From Macrococcoides epidermidis (GTDB lineage Bacteria > Bacillota > Bacilli > Staphylococcales > Staphylococcaceae): a stretch of 64,000 nucleotides of DNA. Of this stretch, positions 42,590 to 51,423 are shown in pieces (position 1 is the stretch's first letter; each line of letters starts with the position of its first letter). Where the stretch lies: the NCBI RefSeq assembly GCF_042659445.1, contig NZ_JBHSSR010000001.1; one strand, written 5' to 3'. The translations under genes were made by a program, and so were the position numbers. Below the pieces are notes generated by a model. The model saw only the letters and a list, made by a program, of their open reading frames with translations, was not told the DNA's origin and did no database searches.

Positions 42590-43303
42590 TTATAATTCCA
42601 CATTGTGATGTACTGTTTGTACATCTTCTAAATCTTCGATTGCATCGACTAGTTTCTCAAATACTTCTAAGTCGGCATCTGATAACTGTAATTCGTTTTG
42701 TGCAAGCATTGAAAGCTCTGCTACTGTAAACTCTTCAACGCCTGCTTCTTTTAACGCATTTTGGACAGCTGCAAATTGATCAGGTTCAGCATAAACGATT
42801 ACGTGTCCATCTTCTTCTAACACGTCACGGACATCGATATCGGCTTCCATTAATAATTCTAATGTTTCGTCAGCTGTCTTACCATCAAAACCAAATACTG
42901 CAGTGTTTTCGAACATATAGCTTACTGAACCAGAAACACCCATGTTACCGCCATTCTTACCGAAAGCTGCACGCACATCACTTGCTGTACGGTTGACGTT
43001 ATTCGTTAACGCATCAACAATTAACATTGATCCACCTGGCCCAAAACCTTCATAGCGTAATTCATCGAAATCCTCTTCGCCGCCACCTTTAGCTTTTTCA
43101 ATGGCACGATCAATGATATGTTTTGGTACAGAATATGTTTTTGCACGTTCAAGTACGAATTTTAAATTTTGGTTTGATTCTGGATCTGGTTCACCAGATT
43201 TTGCTGCAACATAAATCTCACGACCAAATTTTGCATAAATACGACTCGTATTTTTATCTTTTGCTGCTTTCTTATCTTTAATATTGTTCCACTTACGACC
43301 CAT
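42590..43303 (-). CDS. YebC/PmpR-family (TACO1) protein
   Basis: The start ATG 43303 (MGRKWNNIKDKKAAKDKNTSRIYAKFGREIY) agrees with staphylococcal homologues of about 238 residues; the GTG three codons earlier has no spaced binding site. The protein is the YeeN-type branch of UPF0082, with the conserved NVNRTASDVRAAFGKNGGNMGVSGSVSYMF. YebC proteins were long called transcription regulators, and recent work links them to translation of proline-rich or stalling sequences. It is monocistronic and cytosolic. Confidence 0.93.
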   Translation of the reverse strand: MGRKWNNIKDKKAAKDKNTSRIYAKFGREIYVAAKSGEPDPESNQNLKFVLERAKTYSVPKHIIDRAIEKAKGGGEEDFDELRYEGFGPGGSMLIVDALTNNVNRTASDVRAAFGKNGGNMGVSGSVSYMFENTAVFGFDGKTADETLELLMEADIDVRDVLEEDGHVIVYAEPDQFAAVQNALKEAGVEEFTVAELSMLAQNELQLSDADLEVFEKLVDAIEDLEDVQTVHHNVEL

Positions 43304-43370
43304 TATATACACGCTTCTTTCAAATTAATATGTCATTATTATACACTTATATTTTCAATAGCACAAAACA

Positions 43371-43400
43371 AAAAAAAGGAAACACGACAAACGTGTATCC
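43371..43400 (-). terminator. Intrinsic terminator of the Bax-inhibitor-1 gene
   Basis: The stem GGAtACACG / CGTGTtTCC on the minus strand (one mismatch) has a following U-run. Confidence 0.8.
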
Positions 43401-43416
43401 TCAAAATTCTTTAATG

Positions 43417-44058
43417 CTAATCTCTTAAAATACTTGCTAAACGTAAAATATCCATGATGATATTTAACAAGTTAATAAATAAGTTAAAGCCCATTTCACG
43501 TGGGGAAAATTGACCACGTTTCATTCTGTTAAAATCATAAATTGTATATAGTAAGAAAATCGCAAGACCTGCAATCGTAATCACGAGATGGAACATCGGT
43601 ATTTGAATGAAAATTCCCGCAAAGCTTGCTAATACTAATACAATAAGCGCCGGGAATAATAGACGACCTAAGTTGGTTGCATCACCAACAACGAAGTAAC
43701 CCATTGCACCGAATGCTAGGAATGCACCAATTGCTAACCCTACGTTCTGATAGAATACAGTTGGCCCGAGCGTTCCGATATAATACATAAATGAAGCATA
43801 ACTTACTACGCCAAGTGCAAATGCCATTACGTTTGAAATGACTGCGCCAAATTTTCTTGAAGCTTTAACAAATAAAGAAATGATTACTAAAGCGAATATT
43901 AAGACTGAAACCATCATACGCATACCTGGTGGCACGAACTGTCCGACAAACGTTCCAGCCGCAAAAACCACCCAGTAATACATGAAATAAAGCCATGCAT
44001 TTCTTATTGCAGAGCCATGTGACATTTGTCGTGGAGCCTGATAACTATAATTATTCAT
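43417..44058 (-). CDS. Bax inhibitor-1 (YetJ/YccA-like) membrane protein
   Basis: The start ATG 44058 (MNNYSYQAPRQMSHGSAIRNAW) follows GAGGG; a longer reading runs through the promoter region. The 213-residue protein has seven predicted membrane helices and the BI-1 C-terminal segment LLYTIYDFNRMKRGQFSPREMGFNLFINLLNIIMDILRL. The conserved Asp (YDFNR) is part of the pH-sensitive Asp pair of the Ca2+-leak channel YetJ. Probable role: membrane ion (Ca2+) homeostasis or interaction with membrane proteases. It is monocistronic. Confidence 0.9.
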   Translation of the reverse strand: MNNYSYQAPRQMSHGSAIRNAWLYFMYYWVVFAAGTFVGQFVPPGMRMMVSVLIFALVIISLFVKASRKFGAVISNVMAFALGVVSYASFMYYIGTLGPTVFYQNVGLAIGAFLAFGAMGYFVVGDATNLGRLLFPALIVLVLASFAGIFIQIPMFHLVITIAGLAIFLLYTIYDFNRMKRGQFSPREMGFNLFINLLNIIMDILRLASILRD

Positions 44059-44203
44059 TAAATCCCTCATTCTTTTAAAAATTATTATTTTTGTATATAT
44101 TATTGTACTTTGTTTCGTCATATTACACAAATATTGTGGACTTTATAGTTAAACTCTATACTATAAGGATATCCTATCAATATATTAAATTAATACTCAA
44201 AGT

Positions 44204-44228
44204 AAAAAAGACAACCCAAAGGCTGTCT
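44204..44228 (-). terminator. Intrinsic terminator of the gluconate operon
   Basis: The minus-strand stem AGACAGCC / GGTTGTCT (one mismatch), loop TTTG, and a U-run lie just after gntP. Confidence 0.75.
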
Positions 44229-44231
44229 AAT

Positions 44232-45599
44232 CTAAACAAACATACTAAATATTAATATAAAGATGAGTCCACTCACTGAAATAATTGTTTCAAGCAATGT
44301 CCATGTTAACACTGTTTCTTTCACAGTTAATCCAAAGTACTCTTTAAACATCCAGAATCCTGCATCATTGACATGAGAGGCAATAACACTACCTGCACCT
44401 GTTGCGAGTACAACGAGCGCTAAATTCACATCACTTGATTCTAAGATTGGAATAACGATACCTGTCGTTGATATCGCAGCAACTGTCGCTGATCCTAAAG
44501 CGATACGTAATACTGCTGCAACCAGCCATGCCAGTAATATTGGAGAGAAGTCTGAATGCGTAAATAAAGTTTCAACATGTTTACCGACACCCCCATCAAT
44601 CAAGACTTGTTTGAAAGCGCCACCTGCACCGATAATCAAGATCATCATCCCGATTGGATAGATGGCATCTGTCACTGACTGCATTACATCTTTCATTTGT
44701 CTGCCGCGATTTAATCCCATCGTAAATATCGCTAATATAATTGAAATCAACATTGCAGTTGATGCATCACCAATTAAGTAGATGGTTTTCATCAATGCAT
44801 TTGGTGCTACGCCACCCGCTTCAACAATCAATTTCACTACTGTAGCAATTAACATTAAGATAACCGGGAATAAAGCAGTTAATGTACTGATAAAAAATCC
44901 TGGTGTGTCTTCAATTTTAAAATGTACATTTTTACCGAGTGATGAAATATCACCTTCACGTGTATAAGCAGTCGGTGCAATTTTCTGAGCAATTTTATTG
45001 AAGATTGGTCCCGCAATTATTGCAACCGGTATTCCGATAATAAAACCATATAATAATACTTCACCTAAATTTGCACCATACTCTTTGGCGATCATAACCG
45101 GCCCTGGATGGGGCGGTAAGAATCCGTGTGTTACTGATAACGCTGCCGCCATTGGAATACCTAAATAAAGTGCTGGTAATTTCGTTTCTTTTGCGATTGT
45201 ATAGACGATTGGAATAAGCAATACTAATCCAACTTCAAAGAATAATGCGATACCAATAATAAATGATGCAACGACAACAGCCCACTGAATATGTTTTAAA
45301 CCAAACTTGTCGATCAATGTGTGCGCGATACGCGTTGCACCACCACCATCAGCAAGTAATTTCCCGAGCATCGCACCAAGTCCAAAGATAAGTGCGATAT
45401 GTCCAAGCGTTCCGCCCATGCCTGCCTCAATTGTTGCCACTACTTTATCTAGCGGCATCCCTAATAACAATGCTGTCGTAAATGCTGTAACAATTAATGA
45501 GATAAAGGTATTTAACTTCAGTCCCATAATAAGAAATAACAATAGTAGTATTGCGATAAATACCGTGATTAGCGGCCATTGTGCTGTCATAAAATTCAT
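44232..45599 (-). CDS. gntP: Gluconate:H+ symporter (GntP family)
   Basis: This 455-residue protein has 12-14 membrane helices and GntP-family motifs (GLGAMLGKLLADGGGATRIA, SVTHGFLPPHPGPVMIAKEYGANLG, ASHVNDAGFWMFKEYFGLTVKET). It imports gluconate. Its start overlaps the gntK stop by 4 bp and lies behind AAGGGA. It is the last gene of gntR-gntK-gntP, the same order as in Bacillus and Staphylococcus. Confidence 0.95.
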   Translation of the reverse strand: MNFMTAQWPLITVFIAILLLLFLIMGLKLNTFISLIVTAFTTALLLGMPLDKVVATIEAGMGGTLGHIALIFGLGAMLGKLLADGGGATRIAHTLIDKFGLKHIQWAVVVASFIIGIALFFEVGLVLLIPIVYTIAKETKLPALYLGIPMAAALSVTHGFLPPHPGPVMIAKEYGANLGEVLLYGFIIGIPVAIIAGPIFNKIAQKIAPTAYTREGDISSLGKNVHFKIEDTPGFFISTLTALFPVILMLIATVVKLIVEAGGVAPNALMKTIYLIGDASTAMLISIILAIFTMGLNRGRQMKDVMQSVTDAIYPIGMMILIIGAGGAFKQVLIDGGVGKHVETLFTHSDFSPILLAWLVAAVLRIALGSATVAAISTTGIVIPILESSDVNLALVVLATGAGSVIASHVNDAGFWMFKEYFGLTVKETVLTWTLLETIISVSGLIFILIFSMFV

Positions 45600-47143
45600 T
45601 CTGTTTCATTCCCTTCATGATTTCTCTGGAAGTTTGCCATATCTAGATAAACATCCATCAATTGATTCGTTACTTTCATATAAATCGGTAATATTTCACG
45701 GTAGAGCACTACATGCTCGTGAATCGGTTTGTGCGGTTTTGTAACGCCCACCATATCACTGATGTGATTGAAATCCGGTTTAATACCAAGTGCCACTTGT
45801 CCAAGTGTAACTGCGCCTAAACATGAACTTTCAACACTTTCAGGAACAATCACTTCATGTTCAAATATATCAGCCATCATTTGACGCCAGAGTGCACTTT
45901 TCGCAAATCCACCTGTTGCTTTCAACGTCTTTACTTCACCATCCATCAATACACCTAATGCGATAAATACGGTATATAGATTAAAGATGACACCTTCTAA
46001 AGCAGCACGTATCATATGCTCTTTTTTATGTGATAATGTCAGTCCGAAGAATGAACCGCGTACATTGGCATTCCAGTAAGGTGCACGTTCTCCGGCTAAA
46101 AATGGATGGAAGATCAACCCATTACTCGCTGGTGGTACACGTTCAGCAATCTTTGTAAGCACTTCATAGCTATCTATACCTAGACGTTTTGCAGTTTCTA
46201 CTTCACTGGATGCAAATTCATCACGAATCCAGCGTAACACGACGCCACCATTATTCACCGGTCCGCCAATAACCCACTTATCTTTCGTTAATGCATAGCA
46301 AAATAATCTGCCGTGTGCATCTGTCTTCGGTGCATCGATCACAGTACGAATAGCACCACTCGTACCGATTGTTACAGCAACTTCTCCAGGTTTGAAGGCA
46401 TCAACACCTAAATTACTTAATACACCGTCACTTGCTCCAATGACAAATGGTGTATCAGGGCTAATCCCCATCAGTCTCGCATATTCAACATTAAGACCAG
46501 TAATGACTTCTGTCGTATCTACCGCTTCTGAGAAATTGGCTTTTGTAAGTCCAAGGAGCTCAAGCACGGCTTCATCATAGTCTAATGTATTGATATTAAA
46601 TAATCCTGTCGCACTTAATATCGAATAATCTTCTACGTAACGATTAAATAATTTGAAGAACACATATCCTTTAATACCGATAAATTTATTCGCAGCACGA
46701 AATGTATCTACCTCTTCATGTTTAAACCACATCAGTTTACTTAAAGGACTCATTGGATGAATTGGTGTACCTGTGCGCTGATAAATGGATAGACCATCAT
46801 ATTCTCGATTGAGCAGTTCACTGTATTTATAACTACGATTATCGGCCCATGTAATACTATTCGTCAGTGGTTGATGTGCCTCATCCATTAATATCAGACT
46901 ATGCATCGCACTCGAAAAACTTACAAAAGCTATTTCATCTTCTTTAGCTTTACTTATCTTTACAACGTGAGCAATCGTCTCTATCACTGCATCAAATATT
47001 TGCTGGACATCTTGCTCAGCTATATCACTATGTGGGGTAAGTAATGGATATTCTTTATGATGGACTGCAATGATTTCTCCACGCATGTTATAAAGTACAC
47101 TCTTCGTACTTGTCGTACCGATATCAACACCGATCATATACAT
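45596..47143 (-). CDS. gntK: Gluconokinase (FGGY family)
   Basis: This 515-residue FGGY carbohydrate kinase has the N-terminal phosphate motif GVDIGTTSTKSVLY, the catalytic Asp expected in TWADNRS...GASDGVLSNLG, and the C-terminal ATGGFAKSALWRQMMADIFEHEV. It phosphorylates gluconate to 6-phosphogluconate, which enters the pentose phosphate pathway. It starts one base after gntR ends, behind GGAGG. Identification rests on both sequence pattern and the gnt operon context. Confidence 0.94.
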   Translation of the reverse strand: MYMIGVDIGTTSTKSVLYNMRGEIIAVHHKEYPLLTPHSDIAEQDVQQIFDAVIETIAHVVKISKAKEDEIAFVSFSSAMHSLILMDEAHQPLTNSITWADNRSYKYSELLNREYDGLSIYQRTGTPIHPMSPLSKLMWFKHEEVDTFRAANKFIGIKGYVFFKLFNRYVEDYSILSATGLFNINTLDYDEAVLELLGLTKANFSEAVDTTEVITGLNVEYARLMGISPDTPFVIGASDGVLSNLGVDAFKPGEVAVTIGTSGAIRTVIDAPKTDAHGRLFCYALTKDKWVIGGPVNNGGVVLRWIRDEFASSEVETAKRLGIDSYEVLTKIAERVPPASNGLIFHPFLAGERAPYWNANVRGSFFGLTLSHKKEHMIRAALEGVIFNLYTVFIALGVLMDGEVKTLKATGGFAKSALWRQMMADIFEHEVIVPESVESSCLGAVTLGQVALGIKPDFNHISDMVGVTKPHKPIHEHVVLYREILPIYMKVTNQLMDVYLDMANFQRNHEGNETE

Positions 47144-47833
47144 TTAAATATCCTCCTTCGTTTGAGAGTAGAATAAATCATCCACCTCATCATTTAAATC
47201 ATCAAAATTAATGTGCAGCACTTTCTTATATAACTTTCTGTCCTGGGTACGTACTGCTTTAATATACATCTCATGATTATTAAATATTCGTTCAAAATCT
47301 GCTTTATCTTCATTCATTCGTTGCTGCATTGAAATGAGATTAAGGATTAACATATTGGGTTTAATCGCCTGCCATAGTTTTTCTAACTGCTGATGATGAA
47401 TGGATTCAATCATCGTCTGATGAAATAAAATATCCTGCATCGCAAATTCTGCAGCATCATTAAATTTAACCGCAACACGCATCATCTCAAGTTTCTTTTC
47501 AAGTTCGAGTACTAATGTTTCTATTGTTGCATGATCAATTTTCTCAAATGCAAACCCTTCAATCATAATACGCATATCGTACAATTCCTGAATATCTTTA
47601 TCCGATAAAGCACACACTACAGCACCCATACGTTCTAATCGAATCAGGTGATCATTTGCGAGAATCTTTAATGCATCACGAATAGGTGACCGACTCACTT
47701 CATATAATGTAGCTAATTGATTTTCAGAAAGTTTTTCGTTGCCTTTTACCTCACCTGAAATAATCTTATGTCTTAAATGAAAAGCGATACGTTCTCCTGA
47801 CGATAAATTTTCTATCCACTGTTTCGGTAGCAT
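47144..47833 (-). CDS. gntR: Gluconate operon repressor (GntR family)
   Basis: The start ATG 47833 (MLPKQWIENLSSGERIAFHLRHKII) follows GGGGTG by six bases. The 229-residue protein has an N-terminal GntR winged helix (LSENQLATLYEVSRSPIRDALKILANDHLIRLERMGAVV) and a C-terminal FCD effector domain (about 95-215). It should repress gntRKP and be released by gluconate. The palindrome TACTTGTATACAAGTA just upstream equals the core of the known B. subtilis GntR operator. Confidence 0.93.
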   Translation of the reverse strand: MLPKQWIENLSSGERIAFHLRHKIISGEVKGNEKLSENQLATLYEVSRSPIRDALKILANDHLIRLERMGAVVCALSDKDIQELYDMRIMIEGFAFEKIDHATIETLVLELEKKLEMMRVAVKFNDAAEFAMQDILFHQTMIESIHHQQLEKLWQAIKPNMLILNLISMQQRMNEDKADFERIFNNHEMYIKAVRTQDRKLYKKVLHINFDDLNDEVDDLFYSQTKEDI

Positions 47834-47848
47834 TCTTTCCACCCCGTC

Positions 47849-47914
47849 TACTTGTATACAAGTATATTACTTTAAAGTTTTATTTTTGTAAACGGTTACT
47901 TTGAAGCGTTTACA
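47849..47914 (-). promoter_or_regulatory. gnt promoter with GntR operator and cre-like inverted repeat
   Basis: On the minus strand, -35 TTTACA (47892-47887) and -10 TAATAT (47869-47864) are 17 bp apart. A perfect 16-bp palindrome TACTTGTATACAAGTA (47849-47864), the B. subtilis GntR operator core, abuts the -10. An inverted repeat TGTAAACG-N12-CGTTTACA (47887-47914) covers the -35. Its left half continues as TGTAAACGGTTACT, one mismatch from the CcpA cre consensus. Gluconate induction and carbon catabolite repression are both indicated. Confidence 0.72.
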
Positions 47915-47933
47915 AAATTGTCACTAAAAAAGA

Positions 47934-47967
47934 TATAAAAAATACACGGTTTAAACATTAAACCGTG
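47934..47967 (-). terminator. Intrinsic terminator of the esterase gene
   Basis: A 10-bp stem CACGGTTTAA / TTAAACCGTG with a three-base loop has a U-run on the minus strand. Confidence 0.88.
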
Positions 47968-47976
47968 CAAATATCT

Positions 47977-48510
47977 CTATTTTAAAAGTTGATTGAGGGC
48001 TTGAATACCATCATGGAATTCATGTTTGCCACTTTGTTCTGTAATCAACTGAATTTCCGGGAACTTTTCTTGCCAGCATTTCTGATGACTGATATGAACG
48101 CGGTCATCATCTTCTGACTGTATATGATATAAGGGGGCTGCTACTTTTAATTCACCAGTTATGATATTTTGTGAATCACTAAATTTCTCATCGCAGCCGA
48201 AATATGGTGAACCAATCATGATTACTTTTTCGATGTTGTGCTGTACTGTGTTTTCGGTTAAATATTTTGTAATAACCGTGCCACCAAACGAATGACCAAT
48301 TAATATAACCGGTTCATCCATCGGTACTTCAGCTAAACTCTGTATGAATACTTTCACCCAGTTATCATAAATTTGTCCGATGTCTCTTGGATAATCACCT
48401 GCATGCCAGATGTATTCCGGTATCTCTTCTTTCGTCTTTCTAATGAGTGGATTACTACCACTCGTAACCGACTGTACGCCGGCACTATGCACAAATACAA
48501 TGTGTTTCAT
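47977..48510 (-). CDS. RBBP9/YdeN-family alpha/beta hydrolase
   Basis: The start ATG 48510 lies seven bases after GGAGG; the ATG two codons earlier abuts that site. The 177-residue compact serine hydrolase has nucleophile elbow GHSFGG, the acid residue in IQSEDDDRVH, and a late catalytic His in SGKHEFHDG. The oxyanion-side segment VHSAG is near the N-terminus. It is a cytosolic esterase of unknown substrate and is monocistronic. Confidence 0.87.
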   Translation of the reverse strand: MKHIVFVHSAGVQSVTSGSNPLIRKTKEEIPEYIWHAGDYPRDIGQIYDNWVKVFIQSLAEVPMDEPVILIGHSFGGTVITKYLTENTVQHNIEKVIMIGSPYFGCDEKFSDSQNIITGELKVAAPLYHIQSEDDDRVHISHQKCWQEKFPEIQLITEQSGKHEFHDGIQALNQLLK

Positions 48511-48524
48511 CTTCATCCCTCCAT

Positions 48525-48562
48525 AAAAAAATTCGGATAAACTAATATTAGTTTACCCGAAT
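48525..48562 (-). terminator. Intrinsic terminator of the phosphate transporter operon
   Basis: A nearly perfect 15-bp stem ATTCGGATAAACTAA / TTAGTTTACCCGAAT with a U-run on the minus strand lies just after the PiT stop. Confidence 0.88.
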
Positions 48563-48575
48563 ATGTATCATTTAA

Positions 48576-49586
48576 TTAAAAGATATGTGTAACAAAATTA
48601 ACGATATAAAAAACAATTGCTGCAAGTAAAGCTGAAATTGGCATCGTAATTACCCAAGTAATGATCATACGTTGTGCTGTTGTCCATTTTACACCTTTCA
48701 CACGGTGACTTGACCCGACACCTAAAATTGATGATGATACAACGTGTGTTGTTGATACTGGTAAATGTGTATAAGTAGCGCTAAAGATAATTAAAGCTGA
48801 TGATAAATCTGCCGCTACACCGTTTGCTGGTCTGATCTTCATAATGTTACCACCAACAGTTTTAATAATCTTCCATCCACCAACTGCTGTACCAAGTCCC
48901 ATTGCTGCAGCACATGATAACTGTACCCACGTTTGTGGTTCAGTACTTCCGGTCTGCATGCCTGCTGAGATTAATGCCATCGTAATAATCCCCATCGCCT
49001 TCTGGGCATCGTTAGAACCATGGGCAAAAGCTTGAGCTGCTGCTGTAAAGATTTGTACAACTCTGAAACTACGATTTGTTTTAGTCAGATTCGCATTTTT
49101 AAATACTGTTTTAATAATCGTATACATAATATATCCGACGATAAATGCAAGTAGTGGTGAAATAATTAATCCGACAACAATTTTCGTAAATCCAGCATAT
49201 TCTAATATGCCAAATCCACCAGAGGCAACTGCAGCACCTGCAATTGATCCGATTAATGTATGAGATGATGAACTTGGAATTCCATAATACCAAGTAAGTA
49301 AGTTCCAAGTGATTGCACTAATTAATGCCGCTAATATTACAACTTGACCATTTTGTAACGTAAACGGGTCAACGATATCTTTTGTTACTGTCTTAGCTAC
49401 ACCGTGAAAGAGAATCGCTCCGATGAAGTTCAGTACAGCTGCCATTAGAATTGCATGACGAGGCTTTAACGCTTTAGTAGAAACTGCTGTTGCTATTGCA
49501 TTCGCTGTATCATGGAAACCATTGATAAAGTCAAAGGCTAACGCGAAGAACACAATCGCAAACGTAAAAATAATAATCGGTTCCAT
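48576..49586 (-). CDS. pit: PiT-family inorganic phosphate transporter
   Basis: This 336-residue protein has about ten helices and the two inverted PiT signatures: FDFINGFHDTANAIAT with GIPSSSSHTLIG in the first half and AHGSNDAQKAMG with LPVSTTHVVSS in the second. It is a low-affinity phosphate (metal-phosphate):H+ symporter. AAGGAGC precedes the ATG. It lies 11 bp downstream of its usual partner, the DUF47 gene, in one operon. Confidence 0.93.
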   Translation of the reverse strand: MEPIIIFTFAIVFFALAFDFINGFHDTANAIATAVSTKALKPRHAILMAAVLNFIGAILFHGVAKTVTKDIVDPFTLQNGQVVILAALISAITWNLLTWYYGIPSSSSHTLIGSIAGAAVASGGFGILEYAGFTKIVVGLIISPLLAFIVGYIMYTIIKTVFKNANLTKTNRSFRVVQIFTAAAQAFAHGSNDAQKAMGIITMALISAGMQTGSTEPQTWVQLSCAAAMGLGTAVGGWKIIKTVGGNIMKIRPANGVAADLSSALIIFSATYTHLPVSTTHVVSSSILGVGSSHRVKGVKWTTAQRMIITWVITMPISALLAAIVFYIVNFVTHIF

Positions 49587-49597
49587 AAAAATGCTCC

Positions 49598-50215
49598 TTA
49601 ACTATTTTTCATAATGATTGATTCAAGTATATTTGCTACTGCCTGACATTTATCAGCGATATCTTCTAAAGACTGATAGATGTCTTTAACTTTCATCACA
49701 GTTAAAGGATCTGTTTCTACAGATAAGATATGTTTAATTGATTGTCTTAAAATACCATCACAGTTTGTTTCATGCTCTTTAATATTAATAGAGTGTACAC
49801 GCACGTGAGATAACTTCTTCTCAGCAACAAGTGTCACTGCTGTCTTAATTTCCTTTGTACAACCTTGAATGTTCTGAACAAATTCAGCCATATACTCATC
49901 TGAATATTCGATAGAATACATTTCAAACATCGCTGACGTCTCTTCCATACCATCCATAACATCATCAATAGCATTGGATAAAGCAAGAATATCTTCACGT
50001 TCAATTGGTGTAATAAATGTTTGATTTAAGTCAGAAATCATCTGATGCATTAACTCATCACCATTTGTTTCGTATGCTTTAATATTGTCTGCATATTTTT
50101 TCAGATCAAACGCATTATGAAACGTCATCTCACCAAATGCAATCGCTGCACGATCCAGATTTTCTGCCATCGCTTCTAATTGCACTGCAAACTTATCTTT
50201 CTTTCTGTTAAACAT
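49598..50215 (-). CDS. DUF47 (PhoU-like) accessory protein of the PiT transporter
   Basis: The start ATG 50215 (MFNRKKDKFAVQLEAMAENL) follows GGGAGGA, giving 205 residues, the normal length for the family. The all-helical PhoU-like fold has ExxxD metal-binding repeats (ETNGDELMHQ, REDILALSNAIDDVMDGMEE, HETNCDGILRQ, LEDIADKCQAVAN). It probably regulates the coupled PiT transporter in the cytosol. It is first in the operon. Confidence 0.92.
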   Translation of the reverse strand: MFNRKKDKFAVQLEAMAENLDRAAIAFGEMTFHNAFDLKKYADNIKAYETNGDELMHQMISDLNQTFITPIEREDILALSNAIDDVMDGMEETSAMFEMYSIEYSDEYMAEFVQNIQGCTKEIKTAVTLVAEKKLSHVRVHSINIKEHETNCDGILRQSIKHILSVETDPLTVMKVKDIYQSLEDIADKCQAVANILESIIMKNS

Positions 50216-50297
50216 CGTAAATCCTCCCATTAATAAAAAACATATTTTATGACTACAACGATATTCTATAGGAAAAAACAGTGAAAGCATAGTGTTT

Positions 50298-50376
50298 TGT
50301 AAAAATAAAGTAAACTATTTATAGTAAACGTTTACTATATTACAGTATTGTAAATTTAGTATTTCAGTATTGTAAA
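50298..50376 (-). promoter_or_regulatory. Repeat-rich control region of the DUF47-PiT operon
   Basis: The region holds a perfect 18-bp palindrome ATAGTAAACGTTTACTAT (50321-50338). It also has several minus-strand TTTACA/TTTACT hexamers, at 50376-50371, 50354-50349, 50314-50309 and 50303-50298. The first two are 22 bp apart inside a repeated CAGTATTGTAAA, and the last two are 11 bp apart. The 11/22-bp spacing and sequence resemble PhoP boxes (TTHACA repeats), which would fit a phosphate-controlled operon. The palindrome suggests another regulator. Confidence 0.35.
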
Positions 50377-50392
50377 CTTGTCTGAAAAGTAA

Positions 50393-50430
50393 AAAAATAG
50401 ACACCCTGATGCATAGTACATCAGGATGCC
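50393..50430 (-). terminator. Intrinsic terminator of the NAD-binding protein gene
   Basis: The stem CATCCTGATG / CATCAGGGTG (one mismatch) on the minus strand has a U-run. Confidence 0.8.
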
Positions 50431-50439
50431 ATTTTGCCT

Positions 50440-51357
50440 TTATTTTGTATATTTCTTCTCAATACCTTTTTCCTTTTCTTCCTGGAAACGTTCGATACGC
50501 ATCTCCACATCAAATATCTTCATCGTTAAATGATGAATGGGTGCCTGCGTAAGCATATAAACAAGCCATGGTAACGTCGGCTCATAATCATGTAGCGCAA
50601 TGATTAACGTATCCGTACCTTTTAGTCGTCTGAATTCCATACGTGCCCTACTATCAACGTGTGCATGATGTAATACACCGCCTGTTATATTATAGACAAT
50701 GCGATTGTCATCAGATTTCTCATCATCTTTTTCAAGCGTTAAGATATGCTTCTTAACACCATATATTTCAAAGCGACCGTCATTTTCTTTTACTTCTACA
50801 AAGTCCAGTGCCATGTCACTTAACCATGCAAAGTAATGTTTACTCACACGTTCAACCGTCCAGCTGGAAGGCATTAATGTACGCTGAATGCTACGGACAT
50901 CATTCGATTTAGAGTTTTGGGTTTGCGCAACGATACCTTTTCGTTTAACGGGTGTCTTTGTGATTTGAACTGGTGTTTTATAGCTTTTCAGGATATTAAT
51001 CGTTTCTTCATCCTCACCTGTACCGCTCACGTAAATGATCGCCTTTAAGTTTGTCGCTTCTGCCGCACGTGCAAAGTTATCAGCACTGATTGCATTAATA
51101 TCCTGAAACGTCGCATCATTCAGCTTGTTAGAGCGTTTTGTCGGGTCTAAAAAATATACACCAAAGTCCACTTGACCGAGTGCATCTATACAGTCATTCA
51201 ATGAGAACATATCTCCTGTGACCCAATGCATATCTGCTTTGCTGTCTTCAGCAGGATATTTACTCATCGCATAAATTTCATAATCATCTTTTAAATATTC
51301 ATATAAGTTTTTACCGATATAACCTGTCGCACCTGTTAGTAATAAACGTGGTTTCAT
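50440..51357 (-). CDS. NAD(P)-binding epimerase/NmrA-like protein
   Basis: This 305-residue protein has an N-terminal Rossmann domain of the atypical SDR type (LLLTGATGYIGKNLYEYL, YVSGTGEDE). A C-terminal half (about 200-290) carries FEIYGVKKHILTLEKDDE... and LPWLVYMLTQAPIHHLTMKIFDVEM, resembling the DUF2867-type tail found in some NAD-binding proteins. No YxxxK is evident, so enzymatic activity is uncertain. It is monocistronic and cytosolic. Confidence 0.75.
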   Translation of the reverse strand: MKPRLLLTGATGYIGKNLYEYLKDDYEIYAMSKYPAEDSKADMHWVTGDMFSLNDCIDALGQVDFGVYFLDPTKRSNKLNDATFQDINAISADNFARAAEATNLKAIIYVSGTGEDEETINILKSYKTPVQITKTPVKRKGIVAQTQNSKSNDVRSIQRTLMPSSWTVERVSKHYFAWLSDMALDFVEVKENDGRFEIYGVKKHILTLEKDDEKSDDNRIVYNITGGVLHHAHVDSRARMEFRRLKGTDTLIIALHDYEPTLPWLVYMLTQAPIHHLTMKIFDVEMRIERFQEEKEKGIEKKYTK

Positions 51358-51423
51358 CTTTTGACCTCCATACGGTTATTTCTTATATTGTACCCAATTT
51401 CTTATATGCATAAAAATGATTTA

